The translations under genes were made by a program, and so were the position numbers. Positions 33,646 through 41,690 of a stretch of 56,705 bases of DNA are shown in pieces. The notes beneath the pieces are model-generated. The model ran no database searches. It had not been told where the DNA came from and was given only the letters and a program-made list of their open reading frames with translations. The DNA comes from an uncultured Bacilli bacterium (GTDB lineage Bacteria > Bacillota_I > Bacilli_A > RF39 > UBA660). The DNA lies in assembly GCA_934130405.1 (NCBI GenBank), contig CAKOXX010000008.1, positions 1-56,705 on the forward strand, written 5' to 3'. Every line of letters starts with the position of its first letter. Position 1 is the stretch's first letter.

Positions 33646-34539
33646 ATGGAACTTTTCTTATTAATTATAATCGGAGTAACAGTAGTACTCTATCGAAATT
33701 ATAAAGGAGAAAACGTCTCAAAATTTTTCTCCTCACAATTCCAAACGGTATATGATAAATTCGCTCCTTATTCTTTCAAAATGGTCAGAGAAAAAGCCAA
33801 AGATTTAGGACAAGAGTTTACACCAAGACAATATTTAATGCAAATATTAATGTTAGGTGGCTTTGCTGGAGTTGTATCATATTTATACTTTTACAACGTT
33901 GTAATATGTATAGTTTATGTCATTGCTGCTATAGCTGCTGTTCCATATCTTGCTTATTTACGTTGTAAAAGAGTATATAGTGAATTCGTTTTCGAACAAA
34001 TTCAAGTTTATACAACCAACGTTATTATGGAATTTGCAACTACTCAGTCATTTGTTAAATCACTTGAAGGTGTAAGAGATTCGGGCGTTTTAGAAGACCC
34101 TGTCTTATCAGATGTAAATACAATGATTGATATGGCTTATGAACAAGGAGCAATTGATGAAGCTATAAACTTTATGAATGAAAAATATCCATTTTATATT
34201 GTAAAAAATATGCATCAGTTATTCTTACAAATTACAAAAGAAGGTGCAAGAGATACTGGTGAAAGTTTGGAGAATATGCAGCTAGATATCGATACCTTAG
34301 TTGAAAGTGTATATAGAGATAGAATGGATAGAGCAAACTTCCATAAGAAATTTTTACAATATGGAGTAATATTATACTTACTAGTTATGTTAGTACAATA
34401 TATGTTAGGTAGAACAAATTATTTAGCACTTATTGAAAAGACTTATGTACAAGTAATATTACACTTTATCATAATATTCAATGCATACTTCTTAATTAAA
34501 GGTGAAAAATATTATAATGAGAATGTGGGGGCTGAGTAA
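33646..34539 (+). CDS. tadB: TadB-like pilus inner-membrane protein
   Basis: 297 residues. Membrane helices lie near the N-terminus, at about 65-105, and near the C-terminus. The cytoplasmic T2SSF domain (about 130-225) includes TTNVIMEFATTQSFVKSLEG and ARDTGESLENMQLDID. With TadC it forms the platform that couples CpaF to pilin assembly. It lies 15 bases after cpaF and 2 bases before tadC. Confidence 0.82.
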   Translation: MELFLLIIIGVTVVLYRNYKGENVSKFFSSQFQTVYDKFAPYSFKMVREKAKDLGQEFTPRQYLMQILMLGGFAGVVSYLYFYNVVICIVYVIAAIAAVPYLAYLRCKRVYSEFVFEQIQVYTTNVIMEFATTQSFVKSLEGVRDSGVLEDPVLSDVNTMIDMAYEQGAIDEAINFMNEKYPFYIVKNMHQLFLQITKEGARDTGESLENMQLDIDTLVESVYRDRMDRANFHKKFLQYGVILYLLVMLVQYMLGRTNYLALIEKTYVQVILHFIIIFNAYFLIKGEKYYNENVGAE

Positions 34540-34541
34540 AA

Positions 34542-35321
34542 ATGGAAATAGTAATAGTGGCAGTTCTTATAGTTGGAGTTTTAATCTATAATAAAACTAT
34601 TGATAAAGATAAGTTCATTAAAGATAATGCCCAATATTTTGATCTTTTAAGAGAAGATGATTATAATTTCTTAGTTATGGCTAAATATGGAGATAAAGTT
34701 GATAGTGATGTTTTATTTCAAAAAAGAGTAATACTTGGAATTGTAACTATCTTTGTAGTTATGTTTGTTTCAATGAACTCTTTAAGTTTATTAAACATTT
34801 TACTAGCAGTAGTTATTGGCTTTTTAGCTTTTAAATATCCTTATATGGGACTTAAAAATTACTATAAAAAACACTTACATAATATTGATGTAATGTTGCC
34901 ATACTATTTAAAGGGATTAGAAATATTAATTCAGCACTATACAGTACCTGTTGCGATTGGAAAAAGTATTGAAGATGCGCCTGATCTTTTTAAACCAGGA
35001 CTTAGAAATATGATTGAAAAGATTAATGCTGGTGATTCAACAATTCAACCATATATGGATTTTGCAAATGAATATCCTGTAAGAGATTCTATGCGAATGA
35101 TGCGTTTACTTTATCGTTTAGGTATTGGTGGACAGGAAAGAAAACAAGAAAGATTATTGATGTTTTCTAAAACAGTGTCTAATTTACAGGCAAAAGCTCG
35201 TGAGACTAAATATAAAGAAAGACTTGATCATATGGGTAATCAAACAATGATAATGCTTGTGGTAACTGGTATCAGTGTTATGTTCTTAATCGTAATATCT
35301 TTAATGAAAATGACATTTTAA
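34542..35321 (+). CDS. tadC: TadC-like pilus inner-membrane protein
   Basis: 259 residues with the same layout as TadB: two N-terminal helices (about 2-15 and 60-95), a T2SSF domain with LKGLEILIQHYTVPVAIGKS and IGGQERKQERLLMFSKTV, and a final helix MIMLVVTGISVMFLIVISL. It completes the two-protein Tad platform. GGGGGCTGAG ribosome region upstream. Confidence 0.82.
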   Translation: MEIVIVAVLIVGVLIYNKTIDKDKFIKDNAQYFDLLREDDYNFLVMAKYGDKVDSDVLFQKRVILGIVTIFVVMFVSMNSLSLLNILLAVVIGFLAFKYPYMGLKNYYKKHLHNIDVMLPYYLKGLEILIQHYTVPVAIGKSIEDAPDLFKPGLRNMIEKINAGDSTIQPYMDFANEYPVRDSMRMMRLLYRLGIGGQERKQERLLMFSKTVSNLQAKARETKYKERLDHMGNQTMIMLVVTGISVMFLIVISLMKMTF

Positions 35322-35331
35322 AGAAAAAAGG

Positions 35332-35359
35332 TTACAAATTATTGATTATTTGTTATAAT
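35332..35359 (+). promoter_or_regulatory. Internal promoter before the mini-pilin gene
   Basis: TTACAA (35332-35337), 16-bp spacer, TATAAT (35354-35359) with extended TG at 35351-35352. A strong promoter just before a very small pilin-like gene fits the need for high pilin output. Confidence 0.7.
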
Positions 35360-35390
35360 GTTCATATAGTAGGAAAGGAGAATGATATAA

Positions 35391-35552
35391 ATGAAAGAGG
35401 CTACAGGAGAGTTAAATATGACAGTAGTTACTATTGTCCTAATTGGTGTTATAACTGCTTTCTTTGCTTGGTTCTGGCCACAAGTTATTCAACCACAAAT
35501 TCAAAATCAATGGAATAAGAATGTTAATTCCCAAGTTAATAATATGGGATAA
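35391..35552 (+). CDS. Flp-like mini-pilin (candidate major pilin)
   Basis: 53 residues: a short polar head MKEATGELNM, one hydrophobic helix (TVVTIVLIGVITAFFAWFW) and a polar tail PQVIQPQIQNQWNKNVNSQV. Size, helix position and a Gly-Glu pair before the helix resemble Flp/type IV pilins, though the Glu is at +1 instead of the usual +5 after the Gly. AAAGGAG lies before the ATG. It has its own promoter and sits between the TadC and TadE-like genes. No prepilin peptidase gene is present in the window. Confidence 0.72.
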   Translation: MKEATGELNMTVVTIVLIGVITAFFAWFWPQVIQPQIQNQWNKNVNSQVNNMG

Positions 35553-35566
35553 GGAAGTGATAAACA

Positions 35567-36067
35567 ATGCGTGATGCGATTGGTGGAGTATTTACATTAC
35601 AAATTATTTTAGTTTTTGTATTATTGATTAATGGGTATATGGCATATTCTGTCAATTATACTCGCGCCTTTCGTGTTAAGAATGAAATAATAAATATTAT
35701 TGAACAGAAGGAAGGCTTTTCGGAAGGTGGCACAGCTGCTAAAGAAATATCATCTTTAGTTAAAAGAGCTGGCTATGGTCTTTCTACCGTTCAACAACAA
35801 GCGGTAAGAAACAATAATAATGTTAATGGTTGGTATTGCAATGGTTCAGAAGGTTACTGTGTAAAGTGTACTGATAATACTGGTAATAACAAACTTAATT
35901 CAGATGATGCATCTTATCGAGGAGTTTATTATAGTGTAAAGACATATGTCAATATGGATATACCAATTCTTAACCGAATATTTACTGGTTTACCTGATAT
36001 GTTATCAGTAAATGGTGATACTAAGACTGTATATGCTAAGAATGGATGCAAAGCAATGAACAAATAA
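35567..36067 (+). CDS. TadE-like pseudopilin
   Basis: 166 residues. The N-terminal helix GVFTLQIILVFVLLINGYMA is followed by a helical KNEIINIIEQKEGF, as in TadE/TadG. The extracellular part has Cys clusters (WYCNGSEGYCVKC and a final KNGCKAMNK). It lies 14 bases after the mini-pilin and before the TadZ-like gene. Probably a minor pilin stabilised by disulfides. Confidence 0.68.
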   Translation: MRDAIGGVFTLQIILVFVLLINGYMAYSVNYTRAFRVKNEIINIIEQKEGFSEGGTAAKEISSLVKRAGYGLSTVQQQAVRNNNNVNGWYCNGSEGYCVKCTDNTGNNKLNSDDASYRGVYYSVKTYVNMDIPILNRIFTGLPDMLSVNGDTKTVYAKNGCKAMNK

Positions 36068-36080
36068 AGGAGGGAAGAGT

Positions 36081-37058
36081 ATGTACGTAATAGTTGCAAA
36101 TGAAGCAAAAGATATGCTATCCCGACTTGATATAGATGTTATGAAAAGTGTAGAGGGAGTTCATACAGCAGATGAGATAGTTTCAATGTTTAAGAACTTC
36201 TTTTATGCTAGAATGATTCTTGATGTTACAGCAATTCAAGATTATGATGATGTTACGAATATTCAAAAAATTTCTATAGGTTTGGATGCTGAAAAAATTA
36301 TACTTGTTTTGCCAAATAATGAAATTTCTACATCTAGTAACTATTTATCTAAAATAATTTCGATGGGTATTTACAATTTTACTACTAATCTAGAAGGTGT
36401 TAAATATTGTCTTGATCATCCTAATACTTATAAAGATGTTGCTCATATTCAACAACTTAATACTTTGTCTAGTACAATTAATGAGAAAGTAATGAGTGGT
36501 AATAAGATTATTGGTATTAGAAATATTACTGATCATGCTGGTTCTACTACTTTAATATATATGCTAAAAAAAGAGCTTGAACAGTTCTATAATATGGATG
36601 TTGTAGCAATAGAGATTAATCGTCATGATTTTCTTTATTTTGGTGATAAAAATATGGTATCAACGACGGATGCTAATTTAATGAGTGAATTAGTTAAACA
36701 TAAAGATGTATCTGTTATCTTGATTGATTTAAATGATTCTTCTAATGAAGGTGTCTGTGGAGATGTTTTATATTTAATAGAACCTTCTAGTATTAAACTT
36801 AATAAGTTAATGCGAAGAAATAGAAAAATCTTTGATGAGTTAAGGGGAAAGAAGATAATATTAAATCAAAGTTTATTAACTAATAAAGATGTTATGGATT
36901 TTGAATATGAAGGTAGAACTAAAGTGTTTTACAACTTGCCACCTTTAAATGATCGAGAAAGAAGTACAGTTCTTACTGACTTCTTATCAAAGATAGGTCT
37001 TTTAAATAAAACAGAGGAAAAAGAAGACGCCAAGATTTTTGGATTATTCAAACGTTAA
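36081..37058 (+). CDS. TadZ/CpaE-like protein with degenerate P-loop
   Basis: 325 residues. A receiver-like N-domain (about 1-125) is followed by a ParA/MinD-like domain. At the place of the deviant Walker A the sequence is GIRNITDHAGSTTLIYML (about 145-162), lacking the lysines of KGGxGKT. VISVILIDLND-like strands follow (KHKDVSVILIDLNDSSNEG). TadZ/CpaE proteins place the Tad machine at a cell site; forms without ATPase activity are known. The C-terminal FGLFKR is basic. It ends the Tad half of the locus. Confidence 0.72.
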   Translation: MYVIVANEAKDMLSRLDIDVMKSVEGVHTADEIVSMFKNFFYARMILDVTAIQDYDDVTNIQKISIGLDAEKIILVLPNNEISTSSNYLSKIISMGIYNFTTNLEGVKYCLDHPNTYKDVAHIQQLNTLSSTINEKVMSGNKIIGIRNITDHAGSTTLIYMLKKELEQFYNMDVVAIEINRHDFLYFGDKNMVSTTDANLMSELVKHKDVSVILIDLNDSSNEGVCGDVLYLIEPSSIKLNKLMRRNRKIFDELRGKKIILNQSLLTNKDVMDFEYEGRTKVFYNLPPLNDRERSTVLTDFLSKIGLLNKTEEKEDAKIFGLFKR

Positions 37059-37061
37059 TAA

Positions 37062-37090
37062 TTGACAAAAATGACTAATTTATATATTAT
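37062..37090 (+). promoter_or_regulatory. Promoter of the first VirB2-like gene
   Basis: TTGACA (37062-37067), 17-bp spacer, TATTAT (37085-37090), 25 bases before the start. It marks the boundary between the Tad half and the T4SS half. Confidence 0.72.
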
Positions 37091-37114
37091 AATAGGTGAG
37101 AAGGAGAAATTGAT

Positions 37115-37483
37115 ATGGATTTATTAAATTTACAAATATTAGGAAACGTTGCTCCAGTAACTGATCCAGCTTGTCACGGTATGTTATTCTTAGTAAGAGT
37201 TATTCGTAAAGGTGTATTTCCTATTTTACAAATTGGTATACCAATTATCTTAATCGTTTTAGGTACACTTGATTTAGGAAAAGCTGTTATTGCATCTGAT
37301 GAAAAACAAGTTAAAGAAGCACAAGGAAAATTAATCAAGCGTTGTATTTATGCAGTAGCTGTCTTCTTTATAGTTACATTAGTTAACGTTATTTTATCAA
37401 TGGTAGCAACTACGGCAGGAAATGCTGTTACTGGTATGGAAGATTGGCGTGCTTGTTGGAATGCCGCTGGTAGTAGTGATTAA
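37115..37483 (+). CDS. VirB2/TrbC-like membrane protein
   Basis: 122 residues with two membrane helices: about 37-57 (PILQIGIPIILIVLGTLDLG) and about 80-103 (CIYAVAVFFIVTLVNVIL). The basic loop between them contains KAVIASDEKQVKEAQGKL. The same two-helix module with SDE-x-x-x-K-x-A-Q ends the next protein. VirB2-type proteins are the small pilin or channel subunits of type IV secretion. It has its own promoter, as a major subunit would. Confidence 0.7.
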   Translation: MDLLNLQILGNVAPVTDPACHGMLFLVRVIRKGVFPILQIGIPIILIVLGTLDLGKAVIASDEKQVKEAQGKLIKRCIYAVAVFFIVTLVNVILSMVATTAGNAVTGMEDWRACWNAAGSSD

Positions 37484-37510
37484 TTTTTGGGAAAGTAGTA
37501 AATATAGAAA

Positions 37511-37539
37511 TTGCTATTTTCTTTTTTTTTTGGTACAAT
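37511..37539 (+). promoter_or_regulatory. Promoter of the 383-residue VirB2-fusion gene
   Basis: TTGCTA (37511-37516), 17-bp spacer containing a T-run, TACAAT (37534-37539). Confidence 0.5.
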
Positions 37540-37590
37540 AATTATGATTAGTTTGACTTTTATGTACAATAATCTTTTGGAGGCGTTTTT

Positions 37591-38742
37591 ATGAAGAAAA
37601 AGAGACTTTTAAGTTCGGTGATACTAGCTTTAATGATAGGCGTTTTTTTAGTACCAAATGGAGTAGAAGCCGCAACACAATGTAAATATAGTTGGACTAG
37701 CAAACTTATTGGAACGGATTCGAATGGAGCTACTATGACTGGTGAATTTATTCTTAGTACTGGCGATGATGAAAAACGTTTAACTGTGGCTACTTCACCA
37801 ATAACATCTAGACCAGCTGAATTTGCTAATAAAAATGGTATAGCATTAAATTCCAATGGTAGCTGTCCTTCTATTAGTATTTATGTCAAAAACACTTCTG
37901 GAAGTTTTAAAATTTATAAAAATAAGACTAATTGTATAAATGGTGCATTGACAATAGATAGTAGATGTTCGTCTGACTTAAAAGGTACAAAGTTAAGTGG
38001 TAATACTTCTAATTCTAATGCAAATAATTCAGGAATTCAGTTTGAACTTAGTTCATCTTCAAATAGTGAATGTAAATATACAAGAAAAATCGTTAATTCT
38101 GCTACAAATGATACTTTGTCAGCTAGAAATATAACAATAAAGAAAAAAAGTAACAATAAGGTTTCTGGTAATTGTACAACTGCTGGAGGTGGATCTTGTA
38201 CTCTTTCTGTTGATGTGCCAAATAAGTTTTATAACAATAATACTTTTACTTGTCCAAAATATATTTATACTAGGTCAAAAGCAGTTGGGAAAGAGGGCGT
38301 AAATTTTAATACAACTGTATATGATACTGGTGGGGAAACTGATAATAACAAATCTACTACAAATGAAAATGGTGAGGTAGTTGATAGTAATAGCAACAGC
38401 AATAATAAAACTTTTAATAATAATGCGACTTTAGATGGGTTAAATCAAAAATATGATAATTGTAGTCAATTAATTGATATGTCAGAAGGTAAATTTGGGT
38501 GGTTGCTTCAAAAAATACTTAACTATATTAAGATAGCAGGACCTATACTTGTTGTTTTATTAAGCGCGGTTGATTTTATCAAAGCAATGGCTTCAAGTGA
38601 TGAGAATGTATTTAAAAAAGCTCAATCTAGATTAACAATTAGATTAATAGCTGCGTTAGCATTATTTTTAGTTCCATCGCTTGTTCAATTACTACTTGGT
38701 TTGATTAATGGTATATCAAATCCAACTTGTGGTTTAAAATAG
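37591..38742 (+). CDS. Secreted Cys-rich domain fused to a VirB2-like membrane module
   Basis: 383 residues. A signal peptide (about 1-28, VEAATQC) leads to an extracellular Ser/Asn-rich region with about ten Cys. A low-complexity linker (about 240-280) precedes two membrane helices (about 312-332 and 350-375) that copy the VirB2-like module of the preceding gene (IAGPILVVLLSAVDFIKAMA, SDENVFKKAQSRL). It looks like a channel subunit carrying an exposed head. GGAGG ribosome site. I know no described protein with this build. Confidence 0.7.
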   Translation: MKKKRLLSSVILALMIGVFLVPNGVEAATQCKYSWTSKLIGTDSNGATMTGEFILSTGDDEKRLTVATSPITSRPAEFANKNGIALNSNGSCPSISIYVKNTSGSFKIYKNKTNCINGALTIDSRCSSDLKGTKLSGNTSNSNANNSGIQFELSSSSNSECKYTRKIVNSATNDTLSARNITIKKKSNNKVSGNCTTAGGGSCTLSVDVPNKFYNNNTFTCPKYIYTRSKAVGKEGVNFNTTVYDTGGETDNNKSTTNENGEVVDSNSNSNNKTFNNNATLDGLNQKYDNCSQLIDMSEGKFGWLLQKILNYIKIAGPILVVLLSAVDFIKAMASSDENVFKKAQSRLTIRLIAALALFLVPSLVQLLLGLINGISNPTCGLK

Positions 38743-38758
38743 TAAGGAGTTGATGTAA

Positions 38759-40825
38759 ATGATAGGAATGTGGGAAAGCACTGATCCAAGTATTGGTAGT
38801 GATCTTATACGTGATTTTTGTGGAGTTTTTGATGGTATTGGTGTTACTATGTTGGGAGGAATTTATAAAATATTCTTCTTAGTAGCTAATGCTACCATTA
38901 TAAATGGTGATGTAATCAAAGTGTTTTATTCAAGAATTCAACTCATTTTGGGAATATTAATGATATTTAAACTTGCTATGTCAATTTTAAATATCATTAT
39001 AAATCCTGATATCATAAAAGATCAAAAACAAGGCGCTGGCAAAATTGTTACTAGGATAGTTGTTGCTTTGTTTATGCTTACGCTTGTTATACCAATAAAT
39101 ATTCCTAATGCTACTGATAAAAGTCTAAATGCCTATATAAATGATCATGGTATACTTTTTGGCTTTTTATATAAAGCACAGGATTCTATTTTATCAGAAA
39201 ACATACTTGCTAAATTAATTCTAGGTACTTCATCGAGTGGAAGTGATAGTATGGATGTAAATAATCTGAGTGATATTGGGAATTCTATGGCTTCTACTGT
39301 TTTGAAGGTGTTTGTAAGAATTAATGTTTATGATGATACTAAACCAGCTTGTGACAATGAAGATGAAGGTGACCCTTGTCCAAATACAGTTTGCCCTGAA
39401 GTCGTAAATGCAGTGCAGTATGCTGAAGAAAATATAGATCCTCAAGTTATCATATTTCACCTTAATGATGCTTGTGGTGGTTTAAAAAGACTTTCATCTC
39501 AACAGGAAAGATATGCTTTTGCTTATACACCAATAGTTGGGGCACTAGTTATGATTATTATGACGATTATTATAGCTGGTTTTACGATTGATATAGCCGT
39601 TCGTTCTATTAAGCTTGCTGTTTTAAGGTTAGTTGCTCCAGTTCCAATTATTTCTTATATTAATCCTCCAAAGCAAGGCGGTGGAGCATTTGATAATTGG
39701 ACTAAATCATTAATTTCAACATATGTTGATTTATTTGTTAGACTTGCTATTGTTTATTTTGGATTGTTTATGATTCAAGCAATTATGAATGGTGGATTAG
39801 ATATCTTCGGCAGTGGTGTAGATGGAATATCTTTTTCTACTGGTGTTGCCTTTATCTTTATTGTTTTAGGTATCCTTGTCTTTATGAAACAAGCACCACA
39901 ATTTATTAAAGATATATTGGGTGTTAAAGGAAAACCAATGGGAAATGTTGGACTTTCTAGCTTATTAGGTGGAACTGCGGCTTTCCTTGGAGGAGCTGGT
40001 TTTGCTGGAGCAGGAGCAGCTGCCTTAGGTAACTTTAATGCTGCTAGCGAAGCTGCCGCTCAAGGAAAACCAATGCCAAATGGCTGGGTAGCTGGTCGTG
40101 ATCTTGCTGCACAGCTTAAAACTGGTGATTCAAAATCACGTGGTGGAATTATGAATGCTGCTACACAAAGACTTCAAAGAGCTTCTGCTACAAAAATTGC
40201 TCGTAGGTATGGAGTTACTGCAACAGGTGTTGAAACTGCTAAGAAAAATATGTATGATGCTCAAGCTAAAGCTGCAAAATCTAAGGATTTATATGATCGT
40301 TTCTTAAAAGGAAATGCTAGTAATACTGAATTGGCACAAATTGCTGCTATGAATGGAATTGATTATAATGCTCGTACTGGTACATTTGCTAGTGAGACAG
40401 AAAAAGCAAAAATGCAACAGGCTTTATATAATAATCAAGCAGCTGATGCTAAGGCATCTGCTAAAGCAGAGTCACTATATAAAGAAGGAAAAGGATTTGC
40501 TGATTCTCATAGGCTTAGTCCAACATTTGAGGAAGAGCATAGAAGAAGTTGGCGAGAAGCACTTCCAGGACATACTCGAAGTGATATGTATAATGCCAGA
40601 GGTAGATCTACAGCTCATCAATCAATAGCAGATAGAATTATCGGAAGTCCTGAGGATTGGAGTAATGCTCCTAATTCTAGTACTAATCCACGTGTTGATA
40701 ATAGATGGGATCCAAATGGTTCTCGTAATATAGATAATAATGAATTGTATGAAAATCCTTGGGCACCAGCTCCACCAGGTTCAGGCGGAGGCCCTGGTCC
40801 TGGTGGCGGTGGTCCTAGACCTTAA
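38759..40825 (+). CDS. VirB6/TrbL-like polytopic membrane protein
   Basis: 688 residues. Several helices lie at about 30-120 and 255-395 (GALVMIIMTIIIAGFTIDIA; GVAFIFIVLGILVFMKQ), with an extracellular Cys-containing loop (about 195-245). The C-terminal 270 residues are Ala/Gly-rich, then Pro/Gly-rich (APPGSGGGPGPGGGG). The layout matches VirB6/TrbL, the inner-membrane channel of type IV secretion in Gram-positives, with a long soluble tail. It lies directly before the VirB3- and VirB4-like genes. Confidence 0.78.
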   Translation: MIGMWESTDPSIGSDLIRDFCGVFDGIGVTMLGGIYKIFFLVANATIINGDVIKVFYSRIQLILGILMIFKLAMSILNIIINPDIIKDQKQGAGKIVTRIVVALFMLTLVIPINIPNATDKSLNAYINDHGILFGFLYKAQDSILSENILAKLILGTSSSGSDSMDVNNLSDIGNSMASTVLKVFVRINVYDDTKPACDNEDEGDPCPNTVCPEVVNAVQYAEENIDPQVIIFHLNDACGGLKRLSSQQERYAFAYTPIVGALVMIIMTIIIAGFTIDIAVRSIKLAVLRLVAPVPIISYINPPKQGGGAFDNWTKSLISTYVDLFVRLAIVYFGLFMIQAIMNGGLDIFGSGVDGISFSTGVAFIFIVLGILVFMKQAPQFIKDILGVKGKPMGNVGLSSLLGGTAAFLGGAGFAGAGAAALGNFNAASEAAAQGKPMPNGWVAGRDLAAQLKTGDSKSRGGIMNAATQRLQRASATKIARRYGVTATGVETAKKNMYDAQAKAAKSKDLYDRFLKGNASNTELAQIAAMNGIDYNARTGTFASETEKAKMQQALYNNQAADAKASAKAESLYKEGKGFADSHRLSPTFEEEHRRSWREALPGHTRSDMYNARGRSTAHQSIADRIIGSPEDWSNAPNSSTNPRVDNRWDPNGSRNIDNNELYENPWAPAPPGSGGGPGPGGGGPRP

Positions 40826-40849
40826 TGTGTAAAGGAGTGTGACTAGTTA

Positions 40850-41161
40850 ATGAATTATTTAATACCGGCTAACACTAAGAAAGGTGAATTAATCTTAGGA
40901 ATATTTAGAGGTAGCGATTTGATATTATTCGGAGTTGGTATACTACTAACATTAATCTTGTTAGTTAGTATGCCGATGAATGATACTATGGAGGTTGTCC
41001 TTGTTATACTTCCTGCTGCTGTTTGTACCTTCCTGATTATTCCTGTTCCTAATTATCATAATATGTTAACAATAATCTTAGAGTGTTATGCCTTTGTAAC
41101 TAATAGACAAAGATATGTATGGAAAGGTTGGTGTGTATCAGATGGCAAAGAAAATAGGTAG
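40850..41161 (+). CDS. VirB3/PrgI-like membrane protein
   Basis: 103 residues. Two helices (about 23-42 and 48-66) are followed by VPNYHNMLTIILECYAFVTN and the end motif RYVWKGWC, the pattern of the PrgI/VirB3 family, which sits beside VirB4 in type IV secretion. It overlaps the next gene by 20 bases. Confidence 0.78.
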   Translation: MNYLIPANTKKGELILGIFRGSDLILFGVGILLTLILLVSMPMNDTMEVVLVILPAAVCTFLIIPVPNYHNMLTIILECYAFVTNRQRYVWKGWCVSDGKENR

Positions 41162-41690
41162 TTCTTATACCGAAGACTGGGTACCAGTTGAATCGATTCA
41201 AAATGGTATGATTGTCTGTAGTGATAAGAATAAAGTAACAGGAGTTAAAATTGCTCCGAGAAATATCTTTATCTTGGATGCGCAAGCACAAGATAATGTC
41301 TTAATCAGTTTGAAAAACTTTTATAATATGATTGATTTTGAATTTTGGTTGGTAGTAGCAGATCGACCTGTTGATATATCTGTTTATATGTCACAGTTAC
41401 AACTTTTATATAATGATACACCATCTCCTGCTATTCGTAAGATAATAATGCAAGATATTGAAAAGGGTAATACTTTTATGAATAATAGTATTGTTGATAC
41501 AGAATATTATGTATTATTTAAAGATAAAAATCCTGATAACCTTCAAAAGAGAATTCGTCTTTTAATAAATGGTCTTGCTAGTTGTGGACTTAATGCTTCT
41601 CAAGTTAGTAATGATGATTTAAGACTAATTCTTGATAACTTCTTAAATGGAGGTAAAACAACGGAGTTTGGGACGGTGATGCCATTATGA
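41142..41690 (+). CDS. VirB4 N-terminal-domain protein (split VirB4, part 1)
   Basis: 182 residues from ATG 41142; 9 codons earlier another ATG (41115) lies deeper in the preceding gene. The sequence (DWVPVESIQNGMIVCSDKNK, then APRNIFILDAQAQDNVLISL, FWLVVADRPVD, and DTEYYVLF) resembles the N-terminal domain of Gram-positive VirB4/TraE proteins, which precedes the ATPase domain in one chain. Here it ends with a stop overlapping the start of the ATPase gene (ATGA, 41687-41690). No P-loop. Confidence 0.72.
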   Translation: MAKKIGSSYTEDWVPVESIQNGMIVCSDKNKVTGVKIAPRNIFILDAQAQDNVLISLKNFYNMIDFEFWLVVADRPVDISVYMSQLQLLYNDTPSPAIRKIIMQDIEKGNTFMNNSIVDTEYYVLFKDKNPDNLQKRIRLLINGLASCGLNASQVSNDDLRLILDNFLNGGKTTEFGTVMPL

